From: Eubacterium sp.
GTDB taxonomy: Bacteria > Bacillota > Clostridia > Peptostreptococcales > Anaerovoracaceae
Direction: 5' to 3'
NCBI GenBank assembly: GCA_017533915.1
Contig: JAFWHX010000020.1
Span: 62,001-126,000 of the forward strand
Length of the DNA: 64,000 nucleotides
Shown here: positions 54,265 to 62,009 of the stretch, piece by piece
Numbering within the stretch: position 1 is the stretch's first letter
Layout of the letters: each line of letters starts with the position of its first letter
The notes under the pieces: generated by a model
Told to the model about the DNA's origin: nothing
The model's database searches: none
Seen by the model: only the letters and a program-made list of their open reading frames with translations
Made by a program: the position numbers and the translations under genes

Positions 54265-54293
54265 TTCATCAAAACCGCGATCTGTGCTATAAT
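54265..54293 (+). promoter_or_regulatory. Promoter of a candidate noncoding transcript
   Basis: TTCATC and a perfect TATAAT spaced 17 bp; transcription would start near 54300. Confidence 0.55.
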
Positions 54294-54374
54294 AAATAAG
54301 ATCACAATAAATGGACCTATAAGTAGAACGATTACGGAGAACTAGTAAAGATCAAAAATCAAGAAATAGTTTTA

Positions 54375-54443
54375 ACTAGCATTCGATTACTAAATCCACT
54401 AGCATTCAGATAGTAAATCAAATAGCATTAAGATTATGATATG
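54375..54443. repeat. Second set of three 23-bp tandem repeats
   Basis: Units at 54375, 54398 and 54421 with exact 23-bp period; the core is TAGCATT. The sequence differs from the 23-bp set at 54048 but the period is identical. Confidence 0.8.
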
Positions 54444-54479
54444 ATACTACTATTGCGACAATTGACATATCGGGCGACG

Positions 54480-54508
54480 CCCCGCACCATTCGGTGCGGG
54501 GTTTTTTA
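54480..54508 (+). terminator. Strong Rho-independent terminator without an upstream gene
   Basis: CCCCGCACC, loop ATTC, GGTGCGGGG followed by six T. The nearest plus-strand gene upstream ends more than 1 kb away. Confidence 0.9.
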
Positions 54509-54591
54509 TTGCCTGTATAAGGTAATATTCAAAAAATTATCGTACCGTAAGCCGCCATAGGTCCGATATCGTGCAGTACTGCGGTTGTCTC

Positions 54592-54936
54592 GTCTACAGA
54601 AAGGCAATTTTGAGTGAAAGTGAGATCACTTTTGATAAGAATGGTAGTTTTGTAGACGAAAAGAGGCCAAAAGAGGCCGTATCCGTCTACAGAAAGGCAA
54701 TTTTGAGTGAAAGTGAGATCACTTTTGATAAGAATGGTAGTTTTGTAGACGAAAAAAGGCCAAAAGAGGCCAGATCCGTCTACAGAAATGCATTTTTGGG
54801 TGAAAATGATATTACTTTTGGCAAGAATGAGAGTTTTGTAGACGAAAAGAGTTCAAAAGAAGGCATATCCGTCTACAGAAATGTAATTTTGGGTGAAAAT
54901 GATATCACTTTTGATAAGAATGAGAGTTTTGTAGAC
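54592..54936. repeat. Palindromic repeat array B: four 66-bp units, 93-bp period
   Basis: Units begin with GTCTACAGAA at 54592, 54685, 54778 and 54871, and each ends in TTTTGTAGAC 66 bp later; linkers are 27 bp. Copies 1 and 2 are nearly identical, while 3 and 4 diverge and are more like each other. Each unit centre is itself palindromic (AAAGTGA-GA-TCACTTT in copies 1-2). Unit length, linker length and arms match array A at 7.0 kb. A plus-strand frame stays open through the array (31-residue V-Y-R...F-V-D-E repeats) but has no ribosome site at its start. Confidence 0.92.
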
Positions 54937-54997
54937 GAAAAGGCTGATTGGCAAGAAAACGTCGGAATGATTACAGGAATACTGAAAGGAGGATGGA

Positions 54998-55852
54998 ATG
55001 TATTGTGATATTAATTCGATCATTAAGAAGGAACTTGAAGATATCGATCATATTCTTGGAGAAATGAAGGCTGATAAGCTTAACTCATCTGCAATGTCTG
55101 AAAATGGCCCAAACATGATCAGTCTGTATGCGCATAATACATCTGGAAAAATCACATATTATAAGCGTTTCGAAAATGAAGGCGAGCGGTGTTCAGTCAA
55201 GTTGGGGAATTCAGACAATGAGGGTGTTATTAGAATCAAGCAGGAGAAATTCAATAAAGAAATGATCAGGACACTCAATATCGACCGTAAGCTCCTTCTG
55301 AAAAGTGCAGAGAGGTATCTTCCTTATGATCCGGAGTCAATTGATAAAAGACTGAAGCCGGTATACAGGGATGATACGGGTCTGGTCAATAAGCTGCCGG
55401 GTATCGCCAGCATGGATGAATGGAAGAAAATCGATAAGAGGAACAGGTATAGACTGCCTGACGATTGTAATACTACCACTGATGGTGTAAAGACTCGTTC
55501 GAAATCCGAAGTGATCGTCTACGGGATCCTTAAAGGATATGGCCTAATAGTCAAAGTCGATATGGAGATCACACTTAAAAATGACTTTGGGCAGAATGTG
55601 GTCGTTGTTCCGGATTTCATAATACTATGCAATGACGGCAGTCTGATAATAATTGAGCATCTGGGTATGTTAGATAAAGCTGATTATCTGGAGAGTGTTA
55701 TCAGAAAGATCCATTTGTATCAGATAAATGGCTACAGAATAAATGATAATCTGTTTTTAACTGCAGATTATGCACAAGGTAAGATAGATGCGCAGGTAAT
55801 TGATGAGCTTGTCCGCAAGATGATATTACCAAGAGTCAAAGGCACTGTCTGA
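54998..55852 (+). CDS. PD-(D/E)XK-like putative nuclease
   Basis: 284-residue soluble protein. The C-terminal half fits a restriction-endonuclease-like core: T-R-S-K-S-E-V-I-V-Y (first acidic residue on a helix), V-V-P-D-F-I-I-L (the PD), and S-L-I-I-I-E-H-L-G (E-x-K position, with His). The pattern S-K-S-E ... P-D-F ... E-H-L-G followed by D-Y and K-I-x-L-Y is shared by uncharacterised clostridial proteins. The N-terminal ~110 residues are helical (K-K-E-L-E-D-I-D-H-I), perhaps for DNA or partner binding. GGAGG lies 5 nt before ATG, and the last palindromic repeat of array B ends 61 bp upstream. Activity is inferred from fold only. Confidence 0.65.
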   Translation: MYCDINSIIKKELEDIDHILGEMKADKLNSSAMSENGPNMISLYAHNTSGKITYYKRFENEGERCSVKLGNSDNEGVIRIKQEKFNKEMIRTLNIDRKLLLKSAERYLPYDPESIDKRLKPVYRDDTGLVNKLPGIASMDEWKKIDKRNRYRLPDDCNTTTDGVKTRSKSEVIVYGILKGYGLIVKVDMEITLKNDFGQNVVVVPDFIILCNDGSLIIIEHLGMLDKADYLESVIRKIHLYQINGYRINDNLFLTADYAQGKIDAQVIDELVRKMILPRVKGTV

Positions 55853-55910
55853 TGAAGATCAGAATTACTGAGTATCAAAGGGATTGGTTGCTAAGAAACA
55901 CCATAATTTG

Positions 55911-56018
55911 ATAACGCACCAGAATATGATAAAGCACCAAGATATGATTAGGCGCCAGAATATGGTAAAGCACCAGATTATAATAAGACGCCAGAATGCG
56001 ATAAGACGTCAGAGTGTG
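55911..56018 (+). repeat. Six tandem 18-bp repeats before the DUF5688 gene
   Basis: Six 18-bp units of the form ATAARRCRCCAGAATATG, with a partial seventh. In frame they would encode I-R-R-Q-N-x hexapeptides, but the real start codon lies downstream with its own ribosome site, so they are leader DNA. Confidence 0.9.
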
Positions 56019-56039
56019 ATAAGAAAAGGAGTTTTAAAA

Positions 56040-57344
56040 ATGAGTTATACAAAAGTGAATAATACAAGAGCCGGAAAGATGGACGGTAACGAGTTGAAGC
56101 AGTGGATGAGTGTAGATGAGATCCGCTTTGACAAGATCTATGTCAATGCGATCCCTCTGGAAGGTGGAGTCGAGATATATGGATATGTAAGAGCCTGGAA
56201 GAATGGCAAAGTCGGATACTCTGCTCTTGATGAAGCCACAGATGAGCCGGATTTTTCGGATTGTGGTATTTTCTGGGTGGCTCCGGAAGATTTCGCCAAG
56301 GTGTTCATGGTATATGGTGATAGAGCTGATTCGAATAATGATAATGGGTCATCAGAAGGCGCGGATACTGCAAATCTAGATAGTATATTTCAATTCAGAG
56401 AAAAAGTAGAAAAGGCTATCATGGATATGGCCCCGACAGATATAAAAGCTGATCTTACTCTTGATGAAGTAGAGATCGTAAAAATCAACGATCAAAAACT
56501 GTATGGACTGGTTTTCAAGATTGAAGGGATGAGCTCTTCTCCAACATTTTATCTTAACGAGCCTTATGAGCAATACATACATGGCGAATCCATAGGCAAT
56601 ATAGTAAAACAGCTGGTGAATTCGTTTTTGTTTTCTATAGAAGGAATGAGCGAAGAAGTGGAGACCAAATTGAAACGTGATGCAGAAGTCGGTTTTGATG
56701 ATATGAAAGACAGGCTGACTGTAAAGGTCCTGGAGATAAGCAGAAATCAGGAGTATCTCAAAACTGTCCCTCATAAGGAAATAGGGTTAGGGTTTGCCGT
56801 GGTCTTTGATGTGCAGACAGTGGTAGGCGGAAATGATGTGTATAGAATGCCTGTTACAGAAGCCATTCTGAAGAAAGCAAAGATCGATGAGGATGAACTG
56901 TTTGAGATCGCAATGGATAATGTAAGTGAGGTCGATCCGGCAGTACTTATCAGTCTGGAGAGGGGAGTATCAAACAAGAGAGTCAAGAATCTGTTGGAAA
57001 ACGGCAGGCACATAAACAAGAAAAAGCCTATGATGTATGTACTTACCAACAGGTGCGGAAGGTTTGGAGCGGCAGCATTGTTTTATCCGGGAATGCAGAA
57101 AAGAATCGCAGATATTTTTGATGACAGTTACTACGCTATTCCGAGTTCTGTTAATGAATTTATCCTGACGCCTGAATCATCTGGGGCAAATATGGAAAAA
57201 CTGTGTGAGAGGCTGTTGATCGACAACTATTCTACTGAAAACCAGGAAGATGTTCTTTCCGACAGAGTTTTTCATTATGACAGGAAATGGGATCAGCTGA
57301 TTTGTATCAATGATATGATCGGCGAGGACGGTGCAGAATGCTGA
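56040..57344 (+). CDS. DUF5688 family protein
   Basis: 434-residue soluble protein matching the DUF5688 family of Clostridia (function unknown): a repeated internal layout with L-Y-G-L-V-F-K-I-E-G, P-T-F-Y-L-N-E-P-Y-E and the C-terminal M-M-Y-V-L-T-N-R-C-G-R-F-G-A-A-A-L-F-Y-P-G block. The N-terminal ~100 residues (D-E-I-R-F-D-K-I-Y-V) look like an added small domain. AAAGGAG is 9 nt before the chosen ATG; the frame is open further through the 18-bp repeats but without a ribosome site. It follows the nuclease-like gene, and its stop codon sits in a 29-bp duplication. Confidence 0.75.
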   Translation: MSYTKVNNTRAGKMDGNELKQWMSVDEIRFDKIYVNAIPLEGGVEIYGYVRAWKNGKVGYSALDEATDEPDFSDCGIFWVAPEDFAKVFMVYGDRADSNNDNGSSEGADTANLDSIFQFREKVEKAIMDMAPTDIKADLTLDEVEIVKINDQKLYGLVFKIEGMSSSPTFYLNEPYEQYIHGESIGNIVKQLVNSFLFSIEGMSEEVETKLKRDAEVGFDDMKDRLTVKVLEISRNQEYLKTVPHKEIGLGFAVVFDVQTVVGGNDVYRMPVTEAILKKAKIDEDELFEIAMDNVSEVDPAVLISLERGVSNKRVKNLLENGRHINKKKPMMYVLTNRCGRFGAAALFYPGMQKRIADIFDDSYYAIPSSVNEFILTPESSGANMEKLCERLLIDNYSTENQEDVLSDRVFHYDRKWDQLICINDMIGEDGAEC

Positions 57345-57384
57345 TGATCGGCGGGGACAGTGCAGAATGCTGATGATCGACCTG
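57315..57384. repeat. 29-bp tandem duplication spanning the DUF5688 stop codon
   Basis: ATGATCGGCGRGGAC...CAGAATGCTG occurs at 57315 and 57344, with a partial third copy at 57373; the TGA stop is at the junction. Confidence 0.85.
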
Positions 57385-57725
57385 AAGTCTGGGCTGACCC
57401 TCCTGCGGCTTTTTCACCGACCGTGATGCACAACTTTTCCACCGTCCTTGACGTACGGCTTTTTCACAGTCACTGCTGCATCTTTTTCACCGCCTTGAAA
57501 CGTTGTAATAGTACGGCCTAAGGAGTATAATAACTTTGTATGTGCGTCTCTGGACAAACTACATGCAGATTTTGACATGCAAATACTGACAAGCAGATTA
57601 TGACATGAAGATTTTGACATGAGACGCGGATAGCCGGCCGGGTGCTGCAGAGAAGGTGCCTGGCTATGAGTAGTATCGTCTGACGCTGCAGAGAAGGCGC
57701 CGGACAGAAAGGAAAGTAATAGCAG
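57385..57725 (+). other. Repeat-containing leader of ileS
   Basis: About 340 bp without a gene. It contains several CTTTTTCAC-type segments (57405-57490), four 14-bp units GCAGATTTTGACAT at 57565-57620, and a CTGCAGAGAAGGYGCC element occurring twice (57646 and 57687). No T-box consensus (AGGGTGGNACCGCG) is seen, although IleRS genes in this phylum often have one. AAAGGAAAG precedes ileS. Confidence 0.65.
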
Positions 57726-60700
57726 ATGTTTGAAAAACTATCGGACAAGCCTGTTGCTGAAGTGCAGAAAGAACAGGTGAAAAAGTGGAATGAAGAAGAT
57801 CTTCTCGCCAGGTGCGTAAACGAGAGAGAGGGAGCGGAGCCTTTTGTATTTTATGAAGGACCTCCGACAGCTAACGGAAAGCCGGGCATCCATCATGTAA
57901 TGGCGAGAACGCTGAAAGACTCTATCAACAGGTACAAGACGATGAAGGGCTTCCAGGTAAAGCGTAAAGCAGGCTGGGACACTCACGGACTTCCTGTGGA
58001 GATCGAAGTCGAGAAGCAGCTCGGTATGACGGGCAAGCAGGATATCGAGAAGTACGGCATCAAGGAGTTCAATGAGAAGTGCCGTGAATCAGTATTCAAA
58101 TACACAGGACTCTGGCGTGAGATGAGTGAGCGCATGGCCTACATGGCGGACATGGACAACCCGTACATCACGCTTGACAATAACTATATAGAGACAGGAT
58201 GGTGGATCCTGAAGCAGTTCTTTGACGCCGGGCTCATCTATGAAGGACATAAGATCCTTCCATACTGCCCGCGTTGCGGAACAGGACTCGCGTCTCATGA
58301 AGTGGCACAGGGCTACAAGGAGATCAGTGTAAACACCATCACGGTCAAATTCCATAAAAAGGATACAGAGAACGAGTATTTCCTCGCGTGGACGACAACG
58401 CCGTGGACACTTGCTTCCAACGTCGCGCTTACAGTTGGTCCTGACATCGATTACGTCAAAGCCAAGATGCTCAAGGGAGACGATGAGGGCAACATCTTCT
58501 ATCTTGCGAAGAATCTTGCGGACAAAGTCCTCGGAGAGGGAAATTACGAGGTCCTCGAGGAACTTAAGGGCAAGGACATGGAGTACTGGGAGTATGACCA
58601 GCTCATGCCTTTCTGCAAGCCGGACAAGAAAGCATTTTATGTCACATGCATGGATTACGTTTCCGTAGACGACGGAACAGGTATCGTACATACGGCTCCA
58701 GCTTTCGGTGAAGACGACTATAACTGCGGCCAGAAATACGGCTTACCAATGCTCAAGCCGGTCGACGAGCGCGGCTGCTATACAGAGACACCGTGGGCAG
58801 GCCACTTCATTATGGAAGACGGCCTCGACGTCGAGATCATCAAATACCTCGCAAAGGATAATAAGATCTTTGCAAAGCAGAAGCTGCTTCACGACTATCC
58901 ACACTGCTGGAGATGCGGGACACCGCTCGTATATTATGCAAAACCTGGCTGGTACATCAAGATGAGCGCTCTGCGTGATGAACTCGTCGCGAACAACAAG
59001 ACAGTCAACTGGTATCCTGCCTACATTGGCGAAGGACGTTTCGGCAACTGGATCGCGGACGTCAAGGACTGGGCGATCTCCAGGAACAGATACTGGGGAA
59101 CTCCTATTCCTATCTGGCGCTGTGAGTGCGGACATCTGGAGTGCATCGGAAGCCGCAAGGAGCTTGTGGACAAAGCTATCGAGGACATCGATGAATCGAT
59201 AGAGCTGCATCGTCCGTATGTCGACGACGTGCACCTGAAGTGCCCGTGCTGCGGCAAAACTATGACACGTATTCCTGAGGTCATGGACTGCTGGTTCGAC
59301 TCAGGCGCCATGCCATATGCTCAGTGGCACTATCCGTTCGAGCACAAAGACGATTTTGACAAGCTCTTCCCGGCCGACTTCATCAATGAAGGTATCGACC
59401 AGACGAGAGGGTGGTTCTACTCCCTTATGGCTATCTCTACGTTCATCAAAAAGCGCGCGCCGTACAAGAACGTGCTGGTAAACGATCTGATCCTCGACAA
59501 GAACGGCAAGAAGATGTCAAAGCACCTCGGCAATACTGTTGATCCGTTCGAGATGCTCGATAAATACGGGGCAGACGCTACAAGATGGTATCTCTGCAGC
59601 GTATCTCCGGCATGGTCTCCTACGAAGTTCGACGAGGAGGGCCTGAAGGATGTCGTAAGCAAATTCTTCGGAACACTCAGAAACGTATATAACTTTTTCG
59701 TGCTGTACGCGAACCTGGATAACGTGGATCCTAAAGAATGTGATGTTCCATACGAAGACAGGCCGGAGCTCGACCGCTGGATCCTTTCAAAGTATAATCG
59801 TCTGATCAAAGTCGCTACAGATGCCCTGGATCAGTACGACCATATGAAGACTGTTAGAGCGATCCAGGACTTTGTTGTTGAAGATCTGTCCAACTGGTAT
59901 ATCAGAAGGGCGCGCCGCCGCTTCTATGCTGAAGGCATGGATGACGACAAGAAGAGCGTATACGCTACGACATATGAAGTACTCGTAGGTATCGCCCGCC
60001 TTATCGCGCCGATAGCTCCGTTCATCTCAGATGAGATGTATAAGAAGCTTACCGACCAGTCGCTCACAGTACACACAGCTTATTATCCTGAATGCAATGA
60101 GGCTTTGCTCGATGAACATGTCGAGAAGAGAATGGACCTCGTGAAGAAGATCTCAGGCCTCGGCCGCGGCATCCGTGAGAAAGAAGGCATCAAAGTACGC
60201 CAGCCGCTCCAGGAGATACTGGTGGACGGAAAATATAGAGATCTGATCAGCGACCTCGCGCCGCTCATCATGGAAGAGCTGAACGTTAAGGAAGTCGTAT
60301 TCGCTGACGACCTGAACAAATATATGAACTTCTATCTTAAGCCTGACTTCAGAGCAGCCGGCCCTGTGCTCGGAAAGAAAGTAAGAGCATTCGGCGCGGC
60401 ACTTGCTAAGGCAGACCCTGCTGAGTTCCAGGCTGAAATGGAGGAAAACGGAAAGGTCGTTATGGATCTTGACGGTGAACAGGTAGAGATCACACCTGAC
60501 CTTGTCGATGTAAGGATCGACGCGAAGGAAGGTTTCGCGGTAGCGATGGAGAACAACGTATTTGCTATCCTGGACACCGAGATCACACCAGAGCTCGAGG
60601 CTGAAGGTATCGCCCGTGAGGTGGTATCAAAGATCCAGCAGATGCGTAAGCAGAATGACTACGAGATGATGGATAAGATCATGATAACGCTTGATGCTGA

Positions 60701-60842
60701 CGATGCAGTAGCCGCAGCAGTTGAAGAGTACCGTGACTACATCATGAAGGAGACGCTTGCGGATGAGCTGGCATCCGGAGAGGTCGCCGAGAAAGTAAAT
60801 ATCAACGGACATAAGACCGGAATCGCGATCGAGAAGAAATAG
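57726..60842 (+). CDS. ileS: Isoleucyl-tRNA synthetase
   Basis: Class I synthetase charging tRNA-Ile in the cytoplasm. The 1038-residue length and the H-x-x-H form of the HIGH motif (G-I-H-H-V, about residue 55) fit the longer, eukaryote-like type 2 IleRS often associated with mupirocin tolerance. The KMSKS motif is K-M-S-K-H near 595. The CP1 editing domain (W-T-T-T-P-W-T-L) and a zinc-type C-x-x-C (C-P-C-C-G-K) in the middle are present. The last base of its stop codon overlaps the rlmN GTG start, so they are coupled. Confidence 0.96.
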   Translation: MFEKLSDKPVAEVQKEQVKKWNEEDLLARCVNEREGAEPFVFYEGPPTANGKPGIHHVMARTLKDSINRYKTMKGFQVKRKAGWDTHGLPVEIEVEKQLGMTGKQDIEKYGIKEFNEKCRESVFKYTGLWREMSERMAYMADMDNPYITLDNNYIETGWWILKQFFDAGLIYEGHKILPYCPRCGTGLASHEVAQGYKEISVNTITVKFHKKDTENEYFLAWTTTPWTLASNVALTVGPDIDYVKAKMLKGDDEGNIFYLAKNLADKVLGEGNYEVLEELKGKDMEYWEYDQLMPFCKPDKKAFYVTCMDYVSVDDGTGIVHTAPAFGEDDYNCGQKYGLPMLKPVDERGCYTETPWAGHFIMEDGLDVEIIKYLAKDNKIFAKQKLLHDYPHCWRCGTPLVYYAKPGWYIKMSALRDELVANNKTVNWYPAYIGEGRFGNWIADVKDWAISRNRYWGTPIPIWRCECGHLECIGSRKELVDKAIEDIDESIELHRPYVDDVHLKCPCCGKTMTRIPEVMDCWFDSGAMPYAQWHYPFEHKDDFDKLFPADFINEGIDQTRGWFYSLMAISTFIKKRAPYKNVLVNDLILDKNGKKMSKHLGNTVDPFEMLDKYGADATRWYLCSVSPAWSPTKFDEEGLKDVVSKFFGTLRNVYNFFVLYANLDNVDPKECDVPYEDRPELDRWILSKYNRLIKVATDALDQYDHMKTVRAIQDFVVEDLSNWYIRRARRRFYAEGMDDDKKSVYATTYEVLVGIARLIAPIAPFISDEMYKKLTDQSLTVHTAYYPECNEALLDEHVEKRMDLVKKISGLGRGIREKEGIKVRQPLQEILVDGKYRDLISDLAPLIMEELNVKEVVFADDLNKYMNFYLKPDFRAAGPVLGKKVRAFGAALAKADPAEFQAEMEENGKVVMDLDGEQVEITPDLVDVRIDAKEGFAVAMENNVFAILDTEITPELEAEGIAREVVSKIQQMRKQNDYEMMDKIMITLDADDAVAAAVEEYRDYIMKETLADELASGEVAEKVNINGHKTGIAIEKK

Positions 60843-61897
60843 TGATTAATGATCTGAGAAATCTGACAATTGATGAAGCAAGAGAGCTTTGTGTGCGGAT
60901 GGGCGAAAAGCCTTTCCGCGCACAGCAGATCTTCTCATGGCTGTACAAGGGCAAGAGCAGTGTACAGTCTGTTGGCGAGATCGTCAGTCTTTCTGCAGCT
61001 TTTCGCGAGCAGCTTGAGAATGCAGGCTGGGACGTGGGCGTGCTCCGTGTGCTCGCGCATCAGATCTCAGCTCAGGATGGAACTGAGAAGTATCTGTTTG
61101 AGCTGGAAGACGGCAATGCTGTGGAAAGTGTTCTTATGCGCTATGAGTACGGATATACTGTCTGCGTATCTACTCAGGCAGGATGCCGCATGGGATGCTC
61201 GTTCTGCGCATCAGGCCTTAATGGACTCGTAAGAGATCTTACTGCAGGCGAGATCGTATCCCAGGTCATCGACATAATGAGAAATTCCAGGATCAAGGTC
61301 AACCATGTCGTATTCATGGGTACCGGTGAGCCGTTCGATAACTACGAGAACGTTTCAAGGGCTGTAAAGATCCTGACTGAGCCTCAGGGGACAGGGATGA
61401 GTGCGAGGAGCATCACGGTGTCAACGAGCGGGATCGTCCCGGTCATAAGGAGATTCGGAGACGATTTTCCTCAGGTGAACCTTGCCATATCGCTTCATGC
61501 CCCGGATGATGAGATCAGGCGGGATATCATGCCGGTCGCAAAGGCATACCCGATCAAAGAGCTGATCTCCGCGTGTGACGCTTATGTAGAGAAGACGAAC
61601 CGCCGTGTGACGTTCGAATATGCTTTGATAAGAGGTGTGAATGACAGCACGGAGTGCATGCATAAGCTTGCGGAGCTGCTTAGCGGACATCTGGCGCATG
61701 TGAACCTGATACCGCTAAATGAAGTCGATGAGACAGGTCTTAAGTCTTCAGGAAGGGGCAGGGCGGTCGAGTTCAGGAAGTATCTTGAAACGCACGGCGT
61801 CCCGGCATCAGTCCGCCGCGAGCTCGGGTCAGACATAGACGGAGCCTGCGGACAACTGAGAAACCGCATGCAGAAGCAGGATCAGACCAATATGTAA
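60842..61897 (+). CDS. rlmN: 23S rRNA (A2503-C2)/tRNA methyltransferase RlmN
   Basis: Radical-SAM enzyme methylating A2503 of 23S rRNA and A37 of some tRNAs. The iron-sulfur motif C-R-M-G-C-S-F-C is at residues 115-122; the C-terminal P-L-N-E-V-D and the C-G-Q-L-R conserved cysteine block are present, as is the G-E-P motif (M-G-T-G-E-P-F-D-N). 351 residues. Start GTG overlaps the ileS stop. Family member Cfr (resistance) is excluded by length and overall motif pattern only tentatively. Confidence 0.94.
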   Translation: MINDLRNLTIDEARELCVRMGEKPFRAQQIFSWLYKGKSSVQSVGEIVSLSAAFREQLENAGWDVGVLRVLAHQISAQDGTEKYLFELEDGNAVESVLMRYEYGYTVCVSTQAGCRMGCSFCASGLNGLVRDLTAGEIVSQVIDIMRNSRIKVNHVVFMGTGEPFDNYENVSRAVKILTEPQGTGMSARSITVSTSGIVPVIRRFGDDFPQVNLAISLHAPDDEIRRDIMPVAKAYPIKELISACDAYVEKTNRRVTFEYALIRGVNDSTECMHKLAELLSGHLAHVNLIPLNEVDETGLKSSGRGRAVEFRKYLETHGVPASVRRELGSDIDGACGQLRNRMQKQDQTNM

Positions 61898-61905
61898 CCG
61901 ATCAT

Positions 61906-61946
61906 AAAAAAACTCCTGATGGCTGTAAAGTCATCAGGAGTTTTTT
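61906..61946. terminator. Bidirectional terminator between rlmN and the ABC transporter genes
   Basis: AAAAAAACTCCTGAT and ATCAGGAGTTTTTT arms with A and T tracts on both sides. Confidence 0.9.
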
Positions 61947-62009
61947 GGTGCTTTAGTACTGACTGCCTCATCTCACGTCATTCCGGAATGGGAGCATTAC
62001 ATACCGGAG

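Larger units (their letters stand above)
54300..54508 (+). ncRNA. Candidate ~210-nt noncoding transcript
   Basis: Bounded by a TATAAT promoter and a strong terminator, with no open frame of useful size or ribosome site inside. It contains three 23-bp repeats (54375-54443, ACTAGCATTCRRWTASTAAAT type). It could be a small RNA, or the remnant leader of a lost gene. This is inference from boundaries only. Confidence 0.4.

Noticed and set aside
54571..55008. Open frame through array B as a real repeat protein gene
   Set aside because: GTG start without a ribosome site, and the content is fully explained by palindromic 93-bp units; kept only as a finding.
57385..57725. T-box riboswitch before ileS
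   Set aside because: No AGGGTGGNACCGCG core or clear antiterminator was seen by eye.
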